DNA of 64,000 nt from Jeotgalicoccus coquinae (GCF_014207425.1 NZ_JACHFF010000001.1:372001-436000); one strand, 5' to 3'; shown: positions 46,602-58,870, counted from the first letter of the stretch. The notes: a model not told the origin generated them from the letters alone. Translations and numbers: made by a program.

Positions 46602-46877
46602 ATGAACAATGAATACTCTTATCCGCTTGATTACGATTGGAGCACTGATGAAATTCTGCATGTAATGTCTTTCTACCAGGCAGTTGAAATCGGCTACGAA
46701 GAAGGCATTCTTGCAGGAAAGTTTGAAGAAGCATATAAAGATTTTAAAGTAATAGTACCTTCAAAATCGGAAGAGAAAACACTTTTCAAAGAATATGAAA
46801 AGGTCAGCGGCAACGTACCTTATCTGCTGATCAAACAGCTTAAGGATGCAGAACCATCCGACATAATTAAGCCTTAA
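46602..46877 (+). CDS. UPF0223 family protein (YktA-like)
   Basis: A 91-residue helical protein of the UPF0223 family: YPLDYDWSTDEI at the start, VMSFYQAVEIGYEEGI in the middle and a conserved charged C-terminus. Function unknown. In B. subtilis and S. aureus the gene is close to yktB and suhB; here the ilv-leu cluster lies between them. GGAGGTAAAA precedes ATG. Confidence 0.9.
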   Translation: MNNEYSYPLDYDWSTDEILHVMSFYQAVEIGYEEGILAGKFEEAYKDFKVIVPSKSEEKTLFKEYEKVSGNVPYLLIKQLKDAEPSDIIKP

Positions 46878-47069
46878 TAATTTGTCATACTGTAATAGCA
46901 TTGCATATAATAAATTGAATTATTGCAGGATATTTATCGTTCCGGCGTACCCGCTTCCCAGGATACCAAATGACCGGGCACTTGAACTGTTCTGTAATTT
47001 TAAATTTCACTTGATTAAAGAAGGTTCAGGGTGGGTATTAATCACTAAAGACAAATTAGGAGGATTATT

Positions 47070-47924
47070 ATGGCAAAAGAGTACACACAGACAGTAAAAC
47101 CTGTCAGCCGTATTGCTGAAAGAATTTTCGGCTGGCTTGGCTGGCTTCTACTGCTGGCATTTACAGCAGGAATATTGTTTTTCTCATTAGTTACTATGAA
47201 CGACCCGGCAACAATTGAAAACGTAACAACACAAATGGAAGCAGAACTTTCTACAATGAATCTGCAGGGTGCGGATCCGCAGGCAGTAATTGATTCGACA
47301 ATTGGATTACTGGGCAATTTCTGGATGATCGCATTATATCTTGTACTACCTTTAATTACAGCAATTATCGGGTTACTGAATATGCGCCGCAGAATTTTAT
47401 CAGGAATACTGTTACTGCTTGCAGCAATTCTAGCAGCACCGTTAATAATCACTTTAATTTCATCACTGTTCTTCGTTATTGCAGCAATTCTGCTCTTTGC
47501 ACGTAAAGACCTTGTAGTTAAAAACGAGAATCCGGCAGATGCTCATCCGCACGGAGAACGAAATGACTTCGATGCAGGTGATGATGAGTACCGTCAGGAA
47601 CGAAATCACAGAACTGATGAACGCCGTGCAGCTGTACCGGCTGACGATGATGTTAAAGTTCACGAGAGAAGAGATCCTGAATACGGTTATAACGAAAAAG
47701 TTAATAATGAAGATATTGAAAGTACACGCAAGTTCAGCCGTATTGACGAAGACGATGTGAATACTGCTGATCACAACATCGACTCACAAAATATTAATCG
47801 TCCGGTAACTGACGATGAGTATAACCGTAACAGCGGTGTTGAGCCGGATGAATTAAATGAAATTGACAGAGAAGATCCTGCGCGTACGAGAAGAGATAAC
47901 GTAGACCGCAGAAACCGTAAATAA
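47070..47924 (+). CDS. DUF4064-type membrane protein with charged C-terminal tail
   Basis: A 284-residue protein. The first 150 residues have four hydrophobic helices (about 23-42, 85-105, 112-130, 131-148), with an N-terminal ERIFGWLGWLLLL typical of the DUF4064 group. Residues from about 150 to 284 are hydrophilic, rich in D, E, N and R and probably disordered in the cytoplasm. Function unknown. AGGAGG precedes ATG 47070. The 190-base gap upstream holds a short open frame that I do not accept as a gene. Confidence 0.75.
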   Translation: MAKEYTQTVKPVSRIAERIFGWLGWLLLLAFTAGILFFSLVTMNDPATIENVTTQMEAELSTMNLQGADPQAVIDSTIGLLGNFWMIALYLVLPLITAIIGLLNMRRRILSGILLLLAAILAAPLIITLISSLFFVIAAILLFARKDLVVKNENPADAHPHGERNDFDAGDDEYRQERNHRTDERRAAVPADDDVKVHERRDPEYGYNEKVNNEDIESTRKFSRIDEDDVNTADHNIDSQNINRPVTDDEYNRNSGVEPDELNEIDREDPARTRRDNVDRRNRK

Positions 47925-47935
47925 GAAAGTAACTG

Positions 47936-47966
47936 ACCGGAAGAGATAAAACCTCTTCCGGTTTTT
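47936..47966 (+). terminator. Rho-independent terminator
   Basis: ACCGGAAGAG, loop ATAAAAC, CTCTTCCGGT, then TTTTTGTTTT. Confidence 0.9.
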
Positions 47967-48003
47967 TGTTTTGTAAAATTTTACACATAATTATTAATAG
48001 GGA

Positions 48004-48019
48004 ATGTAAACGATAACAA
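48004..48019 (+). promoter_or_regulatory. Candidate CcpA cre site upstream of the BASS-ilvD unit
   Basis: ATGTAAACGATAACAA fits WTGNNARCGNWWWCAW at all defined positions. It is very similar to the site at 51047-51062. Confidence 0.6.
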
Positions 48020-48085
48020 CATAATGAATTCAATACTTGCAGCTGTTTATATCTATTATAAGTTATCAGAATTTATGAAATAATC

Positions 48086-48125
48086 AAATATTCATGTTCT
48101 AAAAACTGAATATTTCTGTTATGAT
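48086..48125 (+). promoter_or_regulatory. Inverted repeat and extended -10 promoter upstream of the BASS transporter
   Basis: AAATATTCA (48086-48094) and TGAATATTT (48107-48115) form a perfect 9-base inverted repeat with a 12-base spacer. TG-T-TATGAT (48117-48125) is an extended -10 right after it, so the repeat covers the -35 area and could be an operator. A weak CodY-like match lies at 48061-48075. Confidence 0.45.
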
Positions 48126-48167
48126 ACCTGTTATAACTAAATAAGAAGTGAAAGTGGAGTGGTTAAT

Positions 48168-49163
48168 GTGAGAGCTTTAATCAAATTAAGTACATTTATC
48201 GGTAATACGTTTGCTGTCTGGGTTATTTTATTTGCAGCATTGGCTTTTGCTCTGCCCGGAGGTTTTACGTGGATTTCTCCATACATAAATCTGCTGCTTG
48301 GAATTATTATGTTCGGCATGGGCCTGACTTTAAAATTTAATGATTTTAAACAAGTAGTAAAGGCTCCGAAAGAAGTTATTACACTTGTAGTCGCTCAATA
48401 TACAATTATGCCGCTGTTGGCAGTAGGACTGGTATTCCTGTTCCAGCTGCCGCCTGAAATTGCCATTGGTGTTATTCTGGTCGGCTGTTCCCCGGGAGGA
48501 ACGTCCAGTAACGTTATGACATTCCTTGCTAAAGGGAATATGGCTTTGTCAGTTACGGCAACATCGGTAACGACTTTACTCGCACCGATTGTTACACCGG
48601 CGCTCACACTTTTATTGGCCAGTGCATGGCTGCCGGTATCATTCTCGGCAATGTTTATTTCAATTATCCAGATTGTACTTATACCGATTGCACTGGGTGT
48701 TGGCGTTCAGTACCTGCTGGGTTCCAAAGTGGAACAGGCAGTAGGTATACTGCCATTAATTTCAGTACTCGGGATTATCGGTGTAATCACTGCGGTAGTA
48801 TCGAATAACGTTGAAAATATCCTGACATCAGGATTACTTATTTTTGCAGTTGTTATTCTCCATAATTTACTGGGTTATTTAACAGGATTTCTGCTTGGAA
48901 AAGTTTTACGATTTGATCTGAAAAACACGAAAACTTTATCGATTGAAGTCGGAATGCAGAACTCAGGTCTTGCAGCAACACTTGCGGCAACACATTTCTC
49001 GCCAATTGCAGCGGTACCCGGTGCACTGTTCAGTGTATGGCACAATATTTCCGGTTCACTTGCAGCAAACTGGATGAGTAAAATTGGAACTGATAAAAAA
49101 TTAACCGAAGAAGATATAGAAACAGTTAAACAGCATAAAGAAGTAAAACATTCAGAAGTTTAA
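48168..49163 (+). CDS. Bile acid:sodium symporter (BASS) family transporter
   Basis: A 331-residue membrane protein with about ten helices. GCSPGGTSSNVMTFLAKGN and IEVGMQNSGLAATLAATHF are the two conserved half-site motifs of the BASS family, which lines the sodium and substrate sites. Bacterial members import pantoate, 2-oxoacids or other organic anions. Being 25 bases before ilvD, it might move a branched-chain 2-oxoacid or related anion; that is inference. GTG 48168 is chosen over GTG 48159 because GGAG lies nine bases before it. Confidence 0.88.
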   Translation: MRALIKLSTFIGNTFAVWVILFAALAFALPGGFTWISPYINLLLGIIMFGMGLTLKFNDFKQVVKAPKEVITLVVAQYTIMPLLAVGLVFLFQLPPEIAIGVILVGCSPGGTSSNVMTFLAKGNMALSVTATSVTTLLAPIVTPALTLLLASAWLPVSFSAMFISIIQIVLIPIALGVGVQYLLGSKVEQAVGILPLISVLGIIGVITAVVSNNVENILTSGLLIFAVVILHNLLGYLTGFLLGKVLRFDLKNTKTLSIEVGMQNSGLAATLAATHFSPIAAVPGALFSVWHNISGSLAANWMSKIGTDKKLTEEDIETVKQHKEVKHSEV

Positions 49164-49187
49164 AAGATTAAAAAGGCGGGGTCTACT

Positions 49188-50900
49188 ATGACAGAGAAAA
49201 AAGATATAAGAATTCGTTCACATGTATATGATGATATTGGATTAAAAGCACCAAACAGAGCAATGCTGAGAGCAGTCGGTTTTGACGACGGGAGCTTTAA
49301 GAAACCGCAAATCGGGGTTGTCAGCAACTGGGCTGAAACAACGCCGTGTAACGTTCACTTAAATGATCTTGCACAGTTTGCCAAAGCAGGTGTGTCTGAA
49401 GCGGGCGGGGTACCGGTTCAATTTAATACGATTACTGTTGCAGACGGTATTGCAATGGGAACTCCGGGCATGCGTTTCTCACTGCCTTCACGGGATATTA
49501 TTGCAGATTCAATTGAGACTATGGTTCAGGGTCAGAACTTCGACTCATTTGTAGCAATCGGCGGATGTGATAAAAACATGCCGGGCTGTGCAATCGCAAT
49601 TGCAAATATTAATGTTCCGGCTGTTTTCGTTTACGGCGGAACTATTGCACCGGGCCGTCACAACGGTCAGGATATCGATCTCGTATCAGTGTTCGAAGGT
49701 GTCGGTAAATGGAACAACGGGGATATCGATGATGCAGAGCTGAAAAGAATAGAATGTGCAGGGTGTCCAGGACCGGGCGCATGCGGCGGTATGTATACGG
49801 CAAACACGATGGCTGCAGCAATCGAAGCAATGGGGCTCAGTCTCCCGGGATCAGCTTCAAATCCGGCAGTAACAAAAGAAAAAGAACAGGATGTATATGA
49901 AGCAGGTAAAGCTGTGTTAAATCTTCTTGAAAAAGAAATTTATCCGAAAGATATATTAACGAGAGAAGCTTTTGAGAATGCGATTACTGTTGTACTTGCA
50001 CTTGGCGGTTCGACAAACGCTATTCTTCATCTTCTTGCAATTGCACATGCAGCAGAAGTCGAACTGACAATTGATGACTTTAACGACTTCCAGGAAAAAG
50101 TACCACATCTTGCTGATCTTAAGCCATCCGGTAAATACGTTTTCCAGGACCTGTTTAATGTCGGCGGTGTACAGGGTGTGATGAAGTATCTTTATGAAAA
50201 AGGGTATATTCACGGCGACTGCCTGACAGTAACAGGCAGAACGATTGCTGAAAACCTGGAAGAAGTTGAACATCTAAAAGACGGTCAGGATGTTATCCTG
50301 CCGCTTGAGAATCCAAAACGTGCCGATGGCCCGTTAATCGTTCTTAAAGGGAACCTGGCGCCGGAAGGCGCAGTAGCAAAAGTATCGGGTGTTAAAGTAC
50401 GCCGTCATGTCGGCGAAGCGAAAGTATTCGATAATGAGCAGGAAGCGATTGAAGCAGTAATGGCAAACGATATCGTTAAAGGTGACGTCGTTATCGTCCG
50501 CTATGTTGGTCCTAAAGGCGGACCGGGAATGCCGGAAATGCTTTCGTTATCGAGCTTAATTGTCGGTAAAGGACTCGGAGAAGATGTTGCACTGTTAACA
50601 GACGGCCGTTTCAGCGGCGGAACCCACGGACTTGTAGTGGGGCATATTGCTCCGGAAGCACAGGACGGAGGCAACGTGGCATTAATTAAGACAGGAGATA
50701 TCGTAACGATCGATCAGGATACGAAAGAACTGTCGTTTAATGTTTCTGATGAAGTGCTTGAAGAACGACGCAAAGATTTAGTGCTGCCGCCTCTTCACAC
50801 TAAAGGTGTGCTTGGTAAATATGCACATATCGTATCTTCATCTTCTAAAGGTGCAATTACAGATTTCTTTAACCGCGACGATCTTCCGGGAAGAAACTAG
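49188..50900 (+). CDS. ilvD: Dihydroxy-acid dehydratase
   Basis: A 570-residue iron-sulfur enzyme converting 2,3-dihydroxy-isovalerate and its homologue to the 2-oxoacids of valine and isoleucine synthesis. Cluster Cys residues lie in [10 protein letters not shown] and [15 protein letters not shown]; also [20 protein letters not shown] near the C-terminus. GGCGGGG precedes ATG. It is separated from ilvB by its own terminator and the T-box leader, so it is transcribed with the BASS gene, outside direct T-box control. Confidence 0.97.
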   Translation: MTEKKDIRIRSHVYDDIGLKAPNRAMLRAVGFDDGSFKKPQIGVVSNWAETTPCNVHLNDLAQFAKAGVSEAGGVPVQFNTITVADGIAMGTPGMRFSLPSRDIIADSIETMVQGQNFDSFVAIGGCDKNMPGCAIAIANINVPAVFVYGGTIAPGRHNGQDIDLVSVFEGVGKWNNGDIDDAELKRIECAGCPGPGACGGMYTANTMAAAIEAMGLSLPGSASNPAVTKEKEQDVYEAGKAVLNLLEKEIYPKDILTREAFENAITVVLALGGSTNAILHLLAIAHAAEVELTIDDFNDFQEKVPHLADLKPSGKYVFQDLFNVGGVQGVMKYLYEKGYIHGDCLTVTGRTIAENLEEVEHLKDGQDVILPLENPKRADGPLIVLKGNLAPEGAVAKVSGVKVRRHVGEAKVFDNEQEAIEAVMANDIVKGDVVIVRYVGPKGGPGMPEMLSLSSLIVGKGLGEDVALLTDGRFSGGTHGLVVGHIAPEAQDGGNVALIKTGDIVTIDQDTKELSFNVSDEVLEERRKDLVLPPLHTKGVLGKYAHIVSSSSKGAITDFFNRDDLPGRN

Positions 50901-50925
50901 AAATTTAAATAAGTATAAAAAATTA

Positions 50926-50969
50926 AATCCGTACGTGGAACTTATCTTAATAAGTGACGTACGGATTTT
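50926..50969 (+). terminator. Rho-independent terminator after ilvD
   Basis: AATCCGTACGT pairs with ACGTACGGATT, enclosing a smaller hairpin ACTTAT-CTTA-ATAAGT; followed by TTCTTGTTTTT. The rest of the 593-base gap to ilvB holds the cre, CodY-like, promoter and T-box elements listed separately. Confidence 0.85.
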
Positions 50970-51046
50970 CTTGTTTTTCATCAAATTTACAATGGAGTAA
51001 AAAGTAACTAAAACCTTTTATTTTTATTAATGCGGACACATCAACA

Positions 51047-51062
51047 TTGTAAACGATTACAT
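51047..51062 (+). promoter_or_regulatory. Candidate CcpA cre site upstream of the ilv-leu promoter
   Basis: TTGTAAACGATTACAT fits WTGNNARCGNWWWCAW at all defined positions, centred about 50 bases upstream of the -35 box. CcpA activates ilv-leu from an upstream cre in B. subtilis. Confidence 0.65.
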
Positions 51063-51074
51063 TATCAGAAATAT
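51060..51074 (+). promoter_or_regulatory. Candidate CodY box
   Basis: CATTATCAGAAATAT matches AATTTTCWGAAAATT at 11 of 15 positions and overlaps the end of the cre site by three bases. A weaker match (10 of 15) lies at 51171-51185, downstream of the promoter. Confidence 0.4.
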
Positions 51075-51105
51075 TAGACTATTTAAAATAATTAACTTTT
51101 TGCTG

Positions 51106-51134
51106 TTGCTTTTGTTTAATAGACGCGGTATTAT
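51106..51134 (+). promoter_or_regulatory. ilv-leu promoter
   Basis: TTGCTT (51106-51111), 17-base spacer, TATTAT (51129-51134). Transcription would begin near 51141, about 45 bases before the T-box leader structure. Confidence 0.65.
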
Positions 51135-51184
51135 ACATTCATTAAGAAATTTAAATAATCAAACAATTCAAATAGTCAGAACTT

Positions 51185-51461
51185 AAAGCGTTGAAGGGAA
51201 CTTCGATACTGCATTACATTTTTCAGAGACCGAGTGGCTGGTGTGAACTCGGAATGCAGCAGTAGAGAATCTCATCCCTGAGTGCCCGGCTGAAAAGAAG
51301 TAGGCAGGGACGGGTTAAAACTCGTTACTAATTTTAACTGGTTATGCCAGTTACAGAGGCATGCACAGGAATGTGTATGCAAATTTGGGTGGTACCGTGA
51401 AAGCTCCTTTCTCCCCATTGATCACTACTATAGTGATCTTTGAGAGAAGAGGGCTTTTTTT
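51185..51461 (+). promoter_or_regulatory. T-box leader (leucine-type) with terminator
   Basis: The T-box TGGGTGGTACCGTG lies at 51386-51399; its TGGT would pair with an ACCA tRNA end. Upstream is a long stem I region with AGTAGAGAAT followed by CTC-A at 51271-51274, which I read as the specifier codon for leucine; ATC (Ile) directly after it is a less likely alternative. The terminator pairs AAGCTCCTTTCTC (51401-51413) with GAGAGAAGAGGGCTT, encloses GATCACTA-CTA-TAGTGATC, and ends in TTTTTTT. Uncharged tRNA-Leu should stabilise the antiterminator and turn on ilvB onward. Confidence 0.92.
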
Positions 51462-51493
51462 ATTTTAAGTTTATGCTATAAGGAGGAAATATT

Positions 51494-53224
51494 ATGAAGG
51501 TTGAAGTTGAATACTCACAGGAAGTTATTGCGAATATAAAAACAGGTGCTGACTTATTAGTAGAGGCATTGGCAGAACATGAAGTAGACACTGTCTTCGG
51601 TTACCCGGGCGGTGCAGTTCTTCCGATTTATGATGCGCTCTACCGTCATGAGAGTTCATTCAAACACATTCTTTGTAGACATGAACAGGGCTTAATCCAC
51701 GCAGCAGAAGGATATGCAAGAGTAAGCGGCAAACCGGGAGTTGTTATTGCAACAAGCGGACCGGGTGCAACGAACTTAATTACAGGCATTACCGATGCGA
51801 TGATGGATTCACTGCCGATTGTAGCATTTACGGGTCAGGTATCTTCCAAAGTAATCGGGACAGACGCTTTCCAGGAAGCAGACATCATAGGGTTAACAAC
51901 ACCGATTACAAAACATAACTATCAGGTAACAGATGTAAGAGATTTAAAACGAATCGTAAAAGAAGCATTTCATATAGCTTCTACAGGACGGCCGGGTCCG
52001 GTCGTTGTAGATATTCCAAAAAACATCTCGGAAGCAATTGCAGAAGAAGAAACAGATGATGCAATCCGTCTTCCGGGTTACCAGCCGACAACGAAACCGA
52101 ACCCGCTGCAGATCAACCGGCTGCTTGAAGCACTGCAGCAAGCAGAACGCCCGGTTGTCTTAACCGGTGCAGGTATTCAGTTTGCAAAAGCTTCAGAAGA
52201 ACTTCGTCAATTCGTTAAAAAGTATGATCTCCCGGTAGTTTCAACACTGCTGGGTCTTGGGACATTTAATGCAGACGATAAAAACTTCCTGGGCATGGCC
52301 GGAATGCACGGTACGTACGCAGCGAATATGGCAATTCATGATGCTGACCTGCTGATCAATATCGGCGCCCGGTTCGATGACAGACTGACAGGTAAAATTC
52401 CGGATTTCGCTCCGCATGCCAGAGTCGCACATATAGATATAGACCCGGCAGAAATCGGTAAGAACGTTGAAACACAAATACCGGTCGTTGCGGATGCGAA
52501 AGAAGCACTGGAACTTTTAAATGCAGGACAATGTGATATGAAAGTAATCGATCTCTGGAGACATAAAACACAGGCTGATAAAGAACAGAATCCGCTGTGG
52601 TATGAACGCAGTGAAGATTTAATATCACCGCAGTGGTTAATCGAGCAGGTGTATGAAGCAACTGACGGTGAAGCAATAGTAACGACAGATGTCGGTCAGC
52701 ATCAGATGTGGAGTGCACAGTTCTACAAATTTAATCAGCCGAATCACTTTGTTACATCGGGCGGTCTTGGAACGATGGGCTTCGGACTTCCGGCAGCAAT
52801 TGGTGCACAGCTTGCATTCCCGGAAAAAACAGTGGTTGCTGTTGTCGGTGACGGCGGGTTCCAGATGACAATGCAGGAACTTGCAACACTGAAACAGTAC
52901 AATCTGCCGGTGAAAGTAGTTATCGTCAATAATGAAGCACTTGGCATGGTAAGACAGTGGCAGGAGAAGTTCTACGACGAACGCTACTCGGAATCACTGA
53001 TGCAGACGAACCCTGATTTTGTAAAACTGGGTGAAAGCTTCGGCGTTAAATCATTCAGATTTACAAGGGAAGAAGAAGTTTCGGATGAAATGAGAGCAGC
53101 ACTGGCGTCTGATGAACCGGTACTGATCGACGCGAGAGTTGTAAAACTTGATTTAGTGTATCCGATGGTCCCGGCAGGCAAAGGCAATCACGAAATGATA
53201 GGAGTGAGAAAATGCAGCGAGTAA
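51494..53224 (+). CDS. ilvB: Acetolactate synthase, catalytic subunit
   Basis: A 576-residue thiamine-diphosphate enzyme condensing two pyruvates (or pyruvate with 2-oxobutyrate). [20 protein letters not shown] holds the catalytic Glu-containing region; [12 protein letters not shown] begins the cofactor motif and ends in [13 protein letters not shown]. The first 20 residues are a little longer than in close relatives. AAGGAGG precedes ATG 51494. Its 3' end overlaps ilvN by 13 bases. Confidence 0.97.
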   Translation: MKVEVEYSQEVIANIKTGADLLVEALAEHEVDTVFGYPGGAVLPIYDALYRHESSFKHILCRHEQGLIHAAEGYARVSGKPGVVIATSGPGATNLITGITDAMMDSLPIVAFTGQVSSKVIGTDAFQEADIIGLTTPITKHNYQVTDVRDLKRIVKEAFHIASTGRPGPVVVDIPKNISEAIAEEETDDAIRLPGYQPTTKPNPLQINRLLEALQQAERPVVLTGAGIQFAKASEELRQFVKKYDLPVVSTLLGLGTFNADDKNFLGMAGMHGTYAANMAIHDADLLINIGARFDDRLTGKIPDFAPHARVAHIDIDPAEIGKNVETQIPVVADAKEALELLNAGQCDMKVIDLWRHKTQADKEQNPLWYERSEDLISPQWLIEQVYEATDGEAIVTTDVGQHQMWSAQFYKFNQPNHFVTSGGLGTMGFGLPAAIGAQLAFPEKTVVAVVGDGGFQMTMQELATLKQYNLPVKVVIVNNEALGMVRQWQEKFYDERYSESLMQTNPDFVKLGESFGVKSFRFTREEEVSDEMRAALASDEPVLIDARVVKLDLVYPMVPAGKGNHEMIGVRKCSE

Positions 53225-53727
53225 TTACATTAACAGTACAAAATTCAAGCGGTGTTCTGAACAGAGTTACAGGGATGCTGGCCAAACGCGGTTTTAACAT
53301 TGAGAGTATTACAGTCGGGGCATCGGAAACTCCGGGGATATCGAAGATGACAATCGTCGTTGATATTGCAAACGATAAAAGCTCAGAGCAGCTGACCAAA
53401 CAGCTGCATAAACAAATCGATATACTGAAAGTCGATGATATTACCGATTCGAAAATTGTTTCGAGAGAGCTTGCCCTGATTAAAGTCGGGGCGAACAATA
53501 CATCGAGAAGCGAGATTCAAAGTATTATTGAACCGTTCAGAGCACGGGTGCTCGATGTTTCAAAAAACTCACTCATTATAGAAGTAACCGGGAAGCCGGA
53601 TAAGGTGGATGCGTTAATCGAACTGCTTACACCATACGGACTGAAAGACTTATCCCGTACAGGAGTTACAGCATTCAGGCGCGGACAGCAAAAGAACATT
53701 CAGGATTTAAAAACACTTAGTGTTTAA
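53212..53727 (+). CDS. ilvN: Acetolactate synthase, small regulatory subunit
   Basis: A 171-residue regulatory subunit with an N-terminal ACT domain (1-75, [20 protein letters not shown] then [12 protein letters not shown]) that binds valine, and the C-terminal ALS_ss_C domain (about 85-160). This is the full two-domain form, like the B. subtilis protein; as I recall the S. aureus counterpart is about half this size. GGAGTGAG in the end of ilvB is the ribosome binding site, and the overlap couples their translation. Confidence 0.95.
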   Translation: MQRVITLTVQNSSGVLNRVTGMLAKRGFNIESITVGASETPGISKMTIVVDIANDKSSEQLTKQLHKQIDILKVDDITDSKIVSRELALIKVGANNTSRSEIQSIIEPFRARVLDVSKNSLIIEVTGKPDKVDALIELLTPYGLKDLSRTGVTAFRRGQQKNIQDLKTLSV

Positions 53728-53762
53728 AAATAAAAATATATATATAAAAAGGGAGAAATTAA

Positions 53763-54764
<1,002 letters not shown>

Positions 54765-54794
54765 AACAATAAAACTGAAGAGAGGAAGGTCAAT

Positions 54795-56360
54795 ATGACT
54801 GATATAACTGATATTAAAATTTTTGATACTACGCTGAGAGATGGTGAGCAGTCACCCGGAGTGAACTTAAACAGGCAGGAAAAACTGGAAATTGCAAAAC
54901 AGCTCGAGCGACTCGGCGTTGACGTTATAGAAGCAGGCTTTCCTGCATCTTCAGAAGGTGACTTCCAGGCAGTAAAACTCATTGCAGATACTATCAAAAA
55001 GTCATCGGTAACGGCACTTGCAAGAACAAAAAAACACGATATTGACCGTGCTTACGAAGCACTCCAAAATACACCAAGTCCAAGAATTCATATTTTCCTG
55101 GCGACGAGTCCGATTCATCGTGAATACAAACTGAAGATGAATAAACAGCAGGTAATCGACACGTCGGTGGAAATGGTGAAGTATTCAAAAACGCTCTTTA
55201 ATGAAGTCGAATGGTCAGCAGAAGATGCATCACGCACTGAACTGCCGTTCCTCGCTGAGATTATCGAAGCGGTCATTGATGCAGGTGCAACTATTATAAA
55301 CCTGCCTGATACAGTCGGTTTTACAACACCGAAAGAATACGGTGAGATGTTTAAATACGTCTCGGAAAATGTCCCGAATATTCAAGAAGCGATTCTGTCG
55401 ACACATTGTCATGATGATCTTGGAATGGCAGTGGCAAACTCAATAGCAGGCATCGAAAATGGAGCGACACAAATAGAATGTTCCATTAATGGTATCGGTG
55501 AGCGTGCAGGAAATGCGGCACTCGAAGAAATTGCAGTGGCACTTCATATTCGCGGTGACTTTTATCCGTATACCACTAACTTAAATCTTCAGGAAATTAA
55601 ACGTTCAAGTGATGTCGTTGCTAAGCTGACAGGCATGGCAGTGCAGCCGAACAAAGCAATTATCGGCCGCAACGCTTATGCTCATGAATCAGGAATTCAT
55701 CAGGACGGCATGCTGAAAAATGCGGAAACTTATGAAATTATTTCTCCGGCACTTGTCGGGGTTTCGGCAGACTCGGCAGATACGCTGTTCCTCGGCAAAC
55801 ACTCAGGACGTCATGCATTTAAAGATAAAGTGAAATCATTTAATGTCGAATTGACGGATGAAGAGCTGTCTGCTGCATTTAAAAACTTTAAAGCACTGAC
55901 AGATCATAAAAAAGAAGTTACAGACGATGATATTTACTCAATCATTATGGAAATCAAAACAGATGCATCGAATATTGAACGCTACGTTCTTGAAAACTTC
56001 CATGTTAATTACGAACAGGATGGTCAGACGAAAGCGCATATCGATGCAGTTACACCGGCAGGCAGACAGGTTTCTCATGAAGTGACAGGTTCAGGAAGTG
56101 TTGAAGCATTGTATAAAGCAATTCAGGAAATACTTTCTGAAACGACGAACTTACTCGACTACCAGCTGAGCTCGGTCGGCGGAGGGAAAGATGCTCTTGC
56201 AGAATCGCGTGTGCAGCTTAATATTAACGGACAGCAATTTTCCGGCCGGGGCACAGCTCAGGATGTGCTTGCAGCATCGGCGAATGCATATATTAACGCA
56301 GTCAACCGTTATCTGATGAGTGAACAGGCAGTAACACCTGCAGTCAGCGTAAATGCATAA
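54795..56360 (+). CDS. leuA: 2-isopropylmalate synthase
   Basis: A 521-residue enzyme, the committed step of leucine synthesis. The TIM-barrel (about 1-280) has [16 protein letters not shown] with the metal and substrate residues and [15 protein letters not shown] (metal His pair). The LeuA dimer/regulatory domain (about 390-515), where leucine binds, is complete with [24 protein letters not shown] precedes ATG. Confidence 0.97.
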   Translation: MTDITDIKIFDTTLRDGEQSPGVNLNRQEKLEIAKQLERLGVDVIEAGFPASSEGDFQAVKLIADTIKKSSVTALARTKKHDIDRAYEALQNTPSPRIHIFLATSPIHREYKLKMNKQQVIDTSVEMVKYSKTLFNEVEWSAEDASRTELPFLAEIIEAVIDAGATIINLPDTVGFTTPKEYGEMFKYVSENVPNIQEAILSTHCHDDLGMAVANSIAGIENGATQIECSINGIGERAGNAALEEIAVALHIRGDFYPYTTNLNLQEIKRSSDVVAKLTGMAVQPNKAIIGRNAYAHESGIHQDGMLKNAETYEIISPALVGVSADSADTLFLGKHSGRHAFKDKVKSFNVELTDEELSAAFKNFKALTDHKKEVTDDDIYSIIMEIKTDASNIERYVLENFHVNYEQDGQTKAHIDAVTPAGRQVSHEVTGSGSVEALYKAIQEILSETTNLLDYQLSSVGGGKDALAESRVQLNINGQQFSGRGTAQDVLAASANAYINAVNRYLMSEQAVTPAVSVNA

Positions 56361-56375
56361 AGGGGAGAAACGGCA

Positions 56376-57434
56376 ATGAAAAAACATATAATTACACTTC
56401 CCGGCGATGGTATCGGTCCGGAAATTATGAACTCGGCTCATGAGCTGTTAAAAGCAGTGGGAGAAAAATATAATCACGAATTTACAGCTGAGTCGAAAGA
56501 TATAGGCGGTATCGCAATAGATAAACATAATGATCCGCTGCCCCTGGAAACCATTGAAGCATGTGAATCAGCTGACGCTATACTGCTTGGTGCAGTCGGC
56601 GGGCCGAAATGGACGGACAGCAAAATACGTCCGGAACAGGGGCTCCTGAAGATCCGCAAACACTTTAATCTGTTTGCGAATCTGCGTCCGGTAACAATAT
56701 TCGATTCACTGGAAGCTTCATCACCGCTGAAACAGAGTATTGTTCACGGCAGTGACTTAATGATTGTCAGAGAACTGACAGGCGGTCTGTACTTCGGTCA
56801 GCCGAGTGAGCGCAGGGATGGCGGACAGAGTGTAGTCGATACACTGACTTACACATACGGAGAAATAGAACGTATCGTCCGCATTGCTTTCGATACGGCA
56901 ATGACAAGACGTAAACATTTAACATCAGTAGATAAAGCGAACGTATTGGAATCGAGCAGAATGTGGCGTGAAATCGTCAATACCGTAAGTAAAGAATACC
57001 CGGAAGTTACTGTAGAACATGAACTTGTTGACGCAGCTGCGATGAAACTGATTACGAATCCTTCATATTTTGATGTCATCGTAACTGAAAACCTGTTCGG
57101 AGATATTTTAAGTGATGAAGCTTCTGTAATTACAGGATCACTCGGCGTACTGCCGTCAGCGAGTTTAAGCGAAAATGGGTTAGGTCTGTTCGAACCGATC
57201 CATGGTTCAGCACCCGACATTGCGGGAGAGAATATAGCAAATCCAATCGGTATGATGCTGTCTGTCGGCATGATGCTTAAGTATTCATTCGGTCTGCATG
57301 AAGAATCAGCAGCGATAGAAAAAGCTGTGAATCAGGTGCTTGCAGACGGATTTAAAACGGCAGACTTAAAGATTGACGGAGCAGTAACGTTATCTACGGC
57401 GGAAATGACTGAAAAAATTATCAGCTGTCTATAA
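56376..57434 (+). CDS. leuB: 3-isopropylmalate dehydrogenase
   Basis: A 352-residue NAD-dependent decarboxylating dehydrogenase. Seen: [32 protein letters not shown], the metal-binding Asp pair in [14 protein letters not shown] and [18 protein letters not shown] precedes ATG; 15 bases after leuA. Confidence 0.97.
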   Translation: MKKHIITLPGDGIGPEIMNSAHELLKAVGEKYNHEFTAESKDIGGIAIDKHNDPLPLETIEACESADAILLGAVGGPKWTDSKIRPEQGLLKIRKHFNLFANLRPVTIFDSLEASSPLKQSIVHGSDLMIVRELTGGLYFGQPSERRDGGQSVVDTLTYTYGEIERIVRIAFDTAMTRRKHLTSVDKANVLESSRMWREIVNTVSKEYPEVTVEHELVDAAAMKLITNPSYFDVIVTENLFGDILSDEASVITGSLGVLPSASLSENGLGLFEPIHGSAPDIAGENIANPIGMMLSVGMMLKYSFGLHEESAAIEKAVNQVLADGFKTADLKIDGAVTLSTAEMTEKIISCL

Positions 57435-57457
57435 AAAAGTTAAAGGAGAAGGTTAAC

Positions 57458-58870
57458 ATGGCTCAGAAAAAAACAATAATCGAAAAAATCTGGGAACGGC
57501 ATGTCGTTCATCAAGAAGAAGGCAAGCCTGATCTGCTCTATATCGATCAGCACTTAATCCATGAAGTGACTTCGCCCCAGGCTTTTGAAGGATTACGCTT
57601 AAATAATAGAAAAGTCCGCCGTCCGGATTTAACGTTTGCAACGATGGATCATAACGTGCCGACGAAAAACAGAGAAGATGCCCAGGATGCCACTGCTCAA
57701 AAACAGATGGATGCATTAAAGAAAAACTGTGAAGAATTCGGTATTAAGCTTGCAGATATGTATCATCCGGATCAGGGGATTGTTCACGTAATCGGACCGC
57801 AGCTGGGATTAACCCAGCCGGGTAAAACAATTGTCTGCGGAGACTCGCACACTTCAACTCACGGTGCGTTTGGAGCACTTGCTTTTGGTATCGGGACGAG
57901 TGAAGTGGAGCACGTATTTGCAACTCAGACATTAACGCAGTCAAAACCGAAAACTATGAATGTTAAAGTTAATGGCAGTTTAAGTGTCGGTGTAACGGCT
58001 AAAGACTTAATTTTAGCGATAATCGCGAAATTTGGAGTCGACTTCGGTACAGGACATGTCGTTGAATATACAGGACAGGCGATCAGAGATTTAACGATGG
58101 AAGGCCGCATGACGGTATGTAATATGTCAATTGAAGGCGGTGCACGCGCAGGGCTGATTTCTCCGGATGAAACAACTGTAGACTTCCTTCGCGGACGCCG
58201 TTATGTTCCGAAAGATGAAGAGGAATATAAAGCACTTGCCAAAGAGTGGCTGAGCCTGAGTACAGACGAAGATGCAGAATACGATACAACACTTGAAATT
58301 AACGCATCTGAAATTGAACCTCAGGTATCATGGGGAACCAACCCGAGCATGGTCGTTCCAATCAGTGCAGCAACACCTGTCATAAGCGGTTCCAAAGATG
58401 AAGACTCAACGAAACGTGCACTGGAGTATATGGGCCTTGAAGAAGGAATGGCGATTACTGATATAGAAATAGATCATGTCTTTATCGGTTCATGTACGAA
58501 CTCGCGTGTGCTGGATTTACAGCGTGCAGCGGATATTATTCAGGGCAGTAAAGTTAAAGATGGTGTCAAAGCAATCGTTGTTCCGGGATCATTCCTTGTT
58601 AAACAGGAAGCGGAGGCACTTGGGATTGATAAAGTATTTACCGATGCAGGATTCGAATGGCGTAACGCCGGATGCAGTGCGTGTCTTGGAATGAACGAAG
58701 ACACAGTACCGCCGGGCGGCCGCTGTGCATCAACTTCAAACCGCAACTTTGAAGGCCGTCAGGGGAATGGTGCGAGAACTCATCTTGTCAGTCCTGAAAT
58801 GGCGGCGGCAGCAGCGATTAACGGACGTTTCGTAGACGTTAGAAAATATCAGAGCAGAGTAACTGCATAG
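57458..58870 (+). CDS. leuC: 3-isopropylmalate dehydratase, large subunit
   Basis: A 470-residue aconitase-type subunit. The [4Fe-4S] Cys ligands are in [10 protein letters not shown] and [36 protein letters not shown] is the family's substrate-loop region and [16 protein letters not shown] the C-terminal signature. AAGGAGAAGG precedes ATG. Works with LeuD. Confidence 0.97.
   Translation: MAQKKTIIEKIWERHVVHQEEGKPDLLYIDQHLIHEVTSPQAFEGLRLNNRKVRRPDLTFATMDHNVPTKNREDAQDATAQKQMDALKKNCEEFGIKLADMYHPDQGIVHVIGPQLGLTQPGKTIVCGDSHTSTHGAFGALAFGIGTSEVEHVFATQTLTQSKPKTMNVKVNGSLSVGVTAKDLILAIIAKFGVDFGTGHVVEYTGQAIRDLTMEGRMTVCNMSIEGGARAGLISPDETTVDFLRGRRYVPKDEEEYKALAKEWLSLSTDEDAEYDTTLEINASEIEPQVSWGTNPSMVVPISAATPVISGSKDEDSTKRALEYMGLEEGMAITDIEIDHVFIGSCTNSRVLDLQRAADIIQGSKVKDGVKAIVVPGSFLVKQEAEALGIDKVFTDAGFEWRNAGCSACLGMNEDTVPPGGRCASTSNRNFEGRQGNGARTHLVSPEMAAAAAINGRFVDVRKYQSRVTA

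Noticed and set aside
46882-47097. Open frame of 71 codons upstream of the DUF4064 gene
   Set aside because: It starts with TTG without a ribosome binding site, has odd composition and overlaps the well-supported start at 47070.
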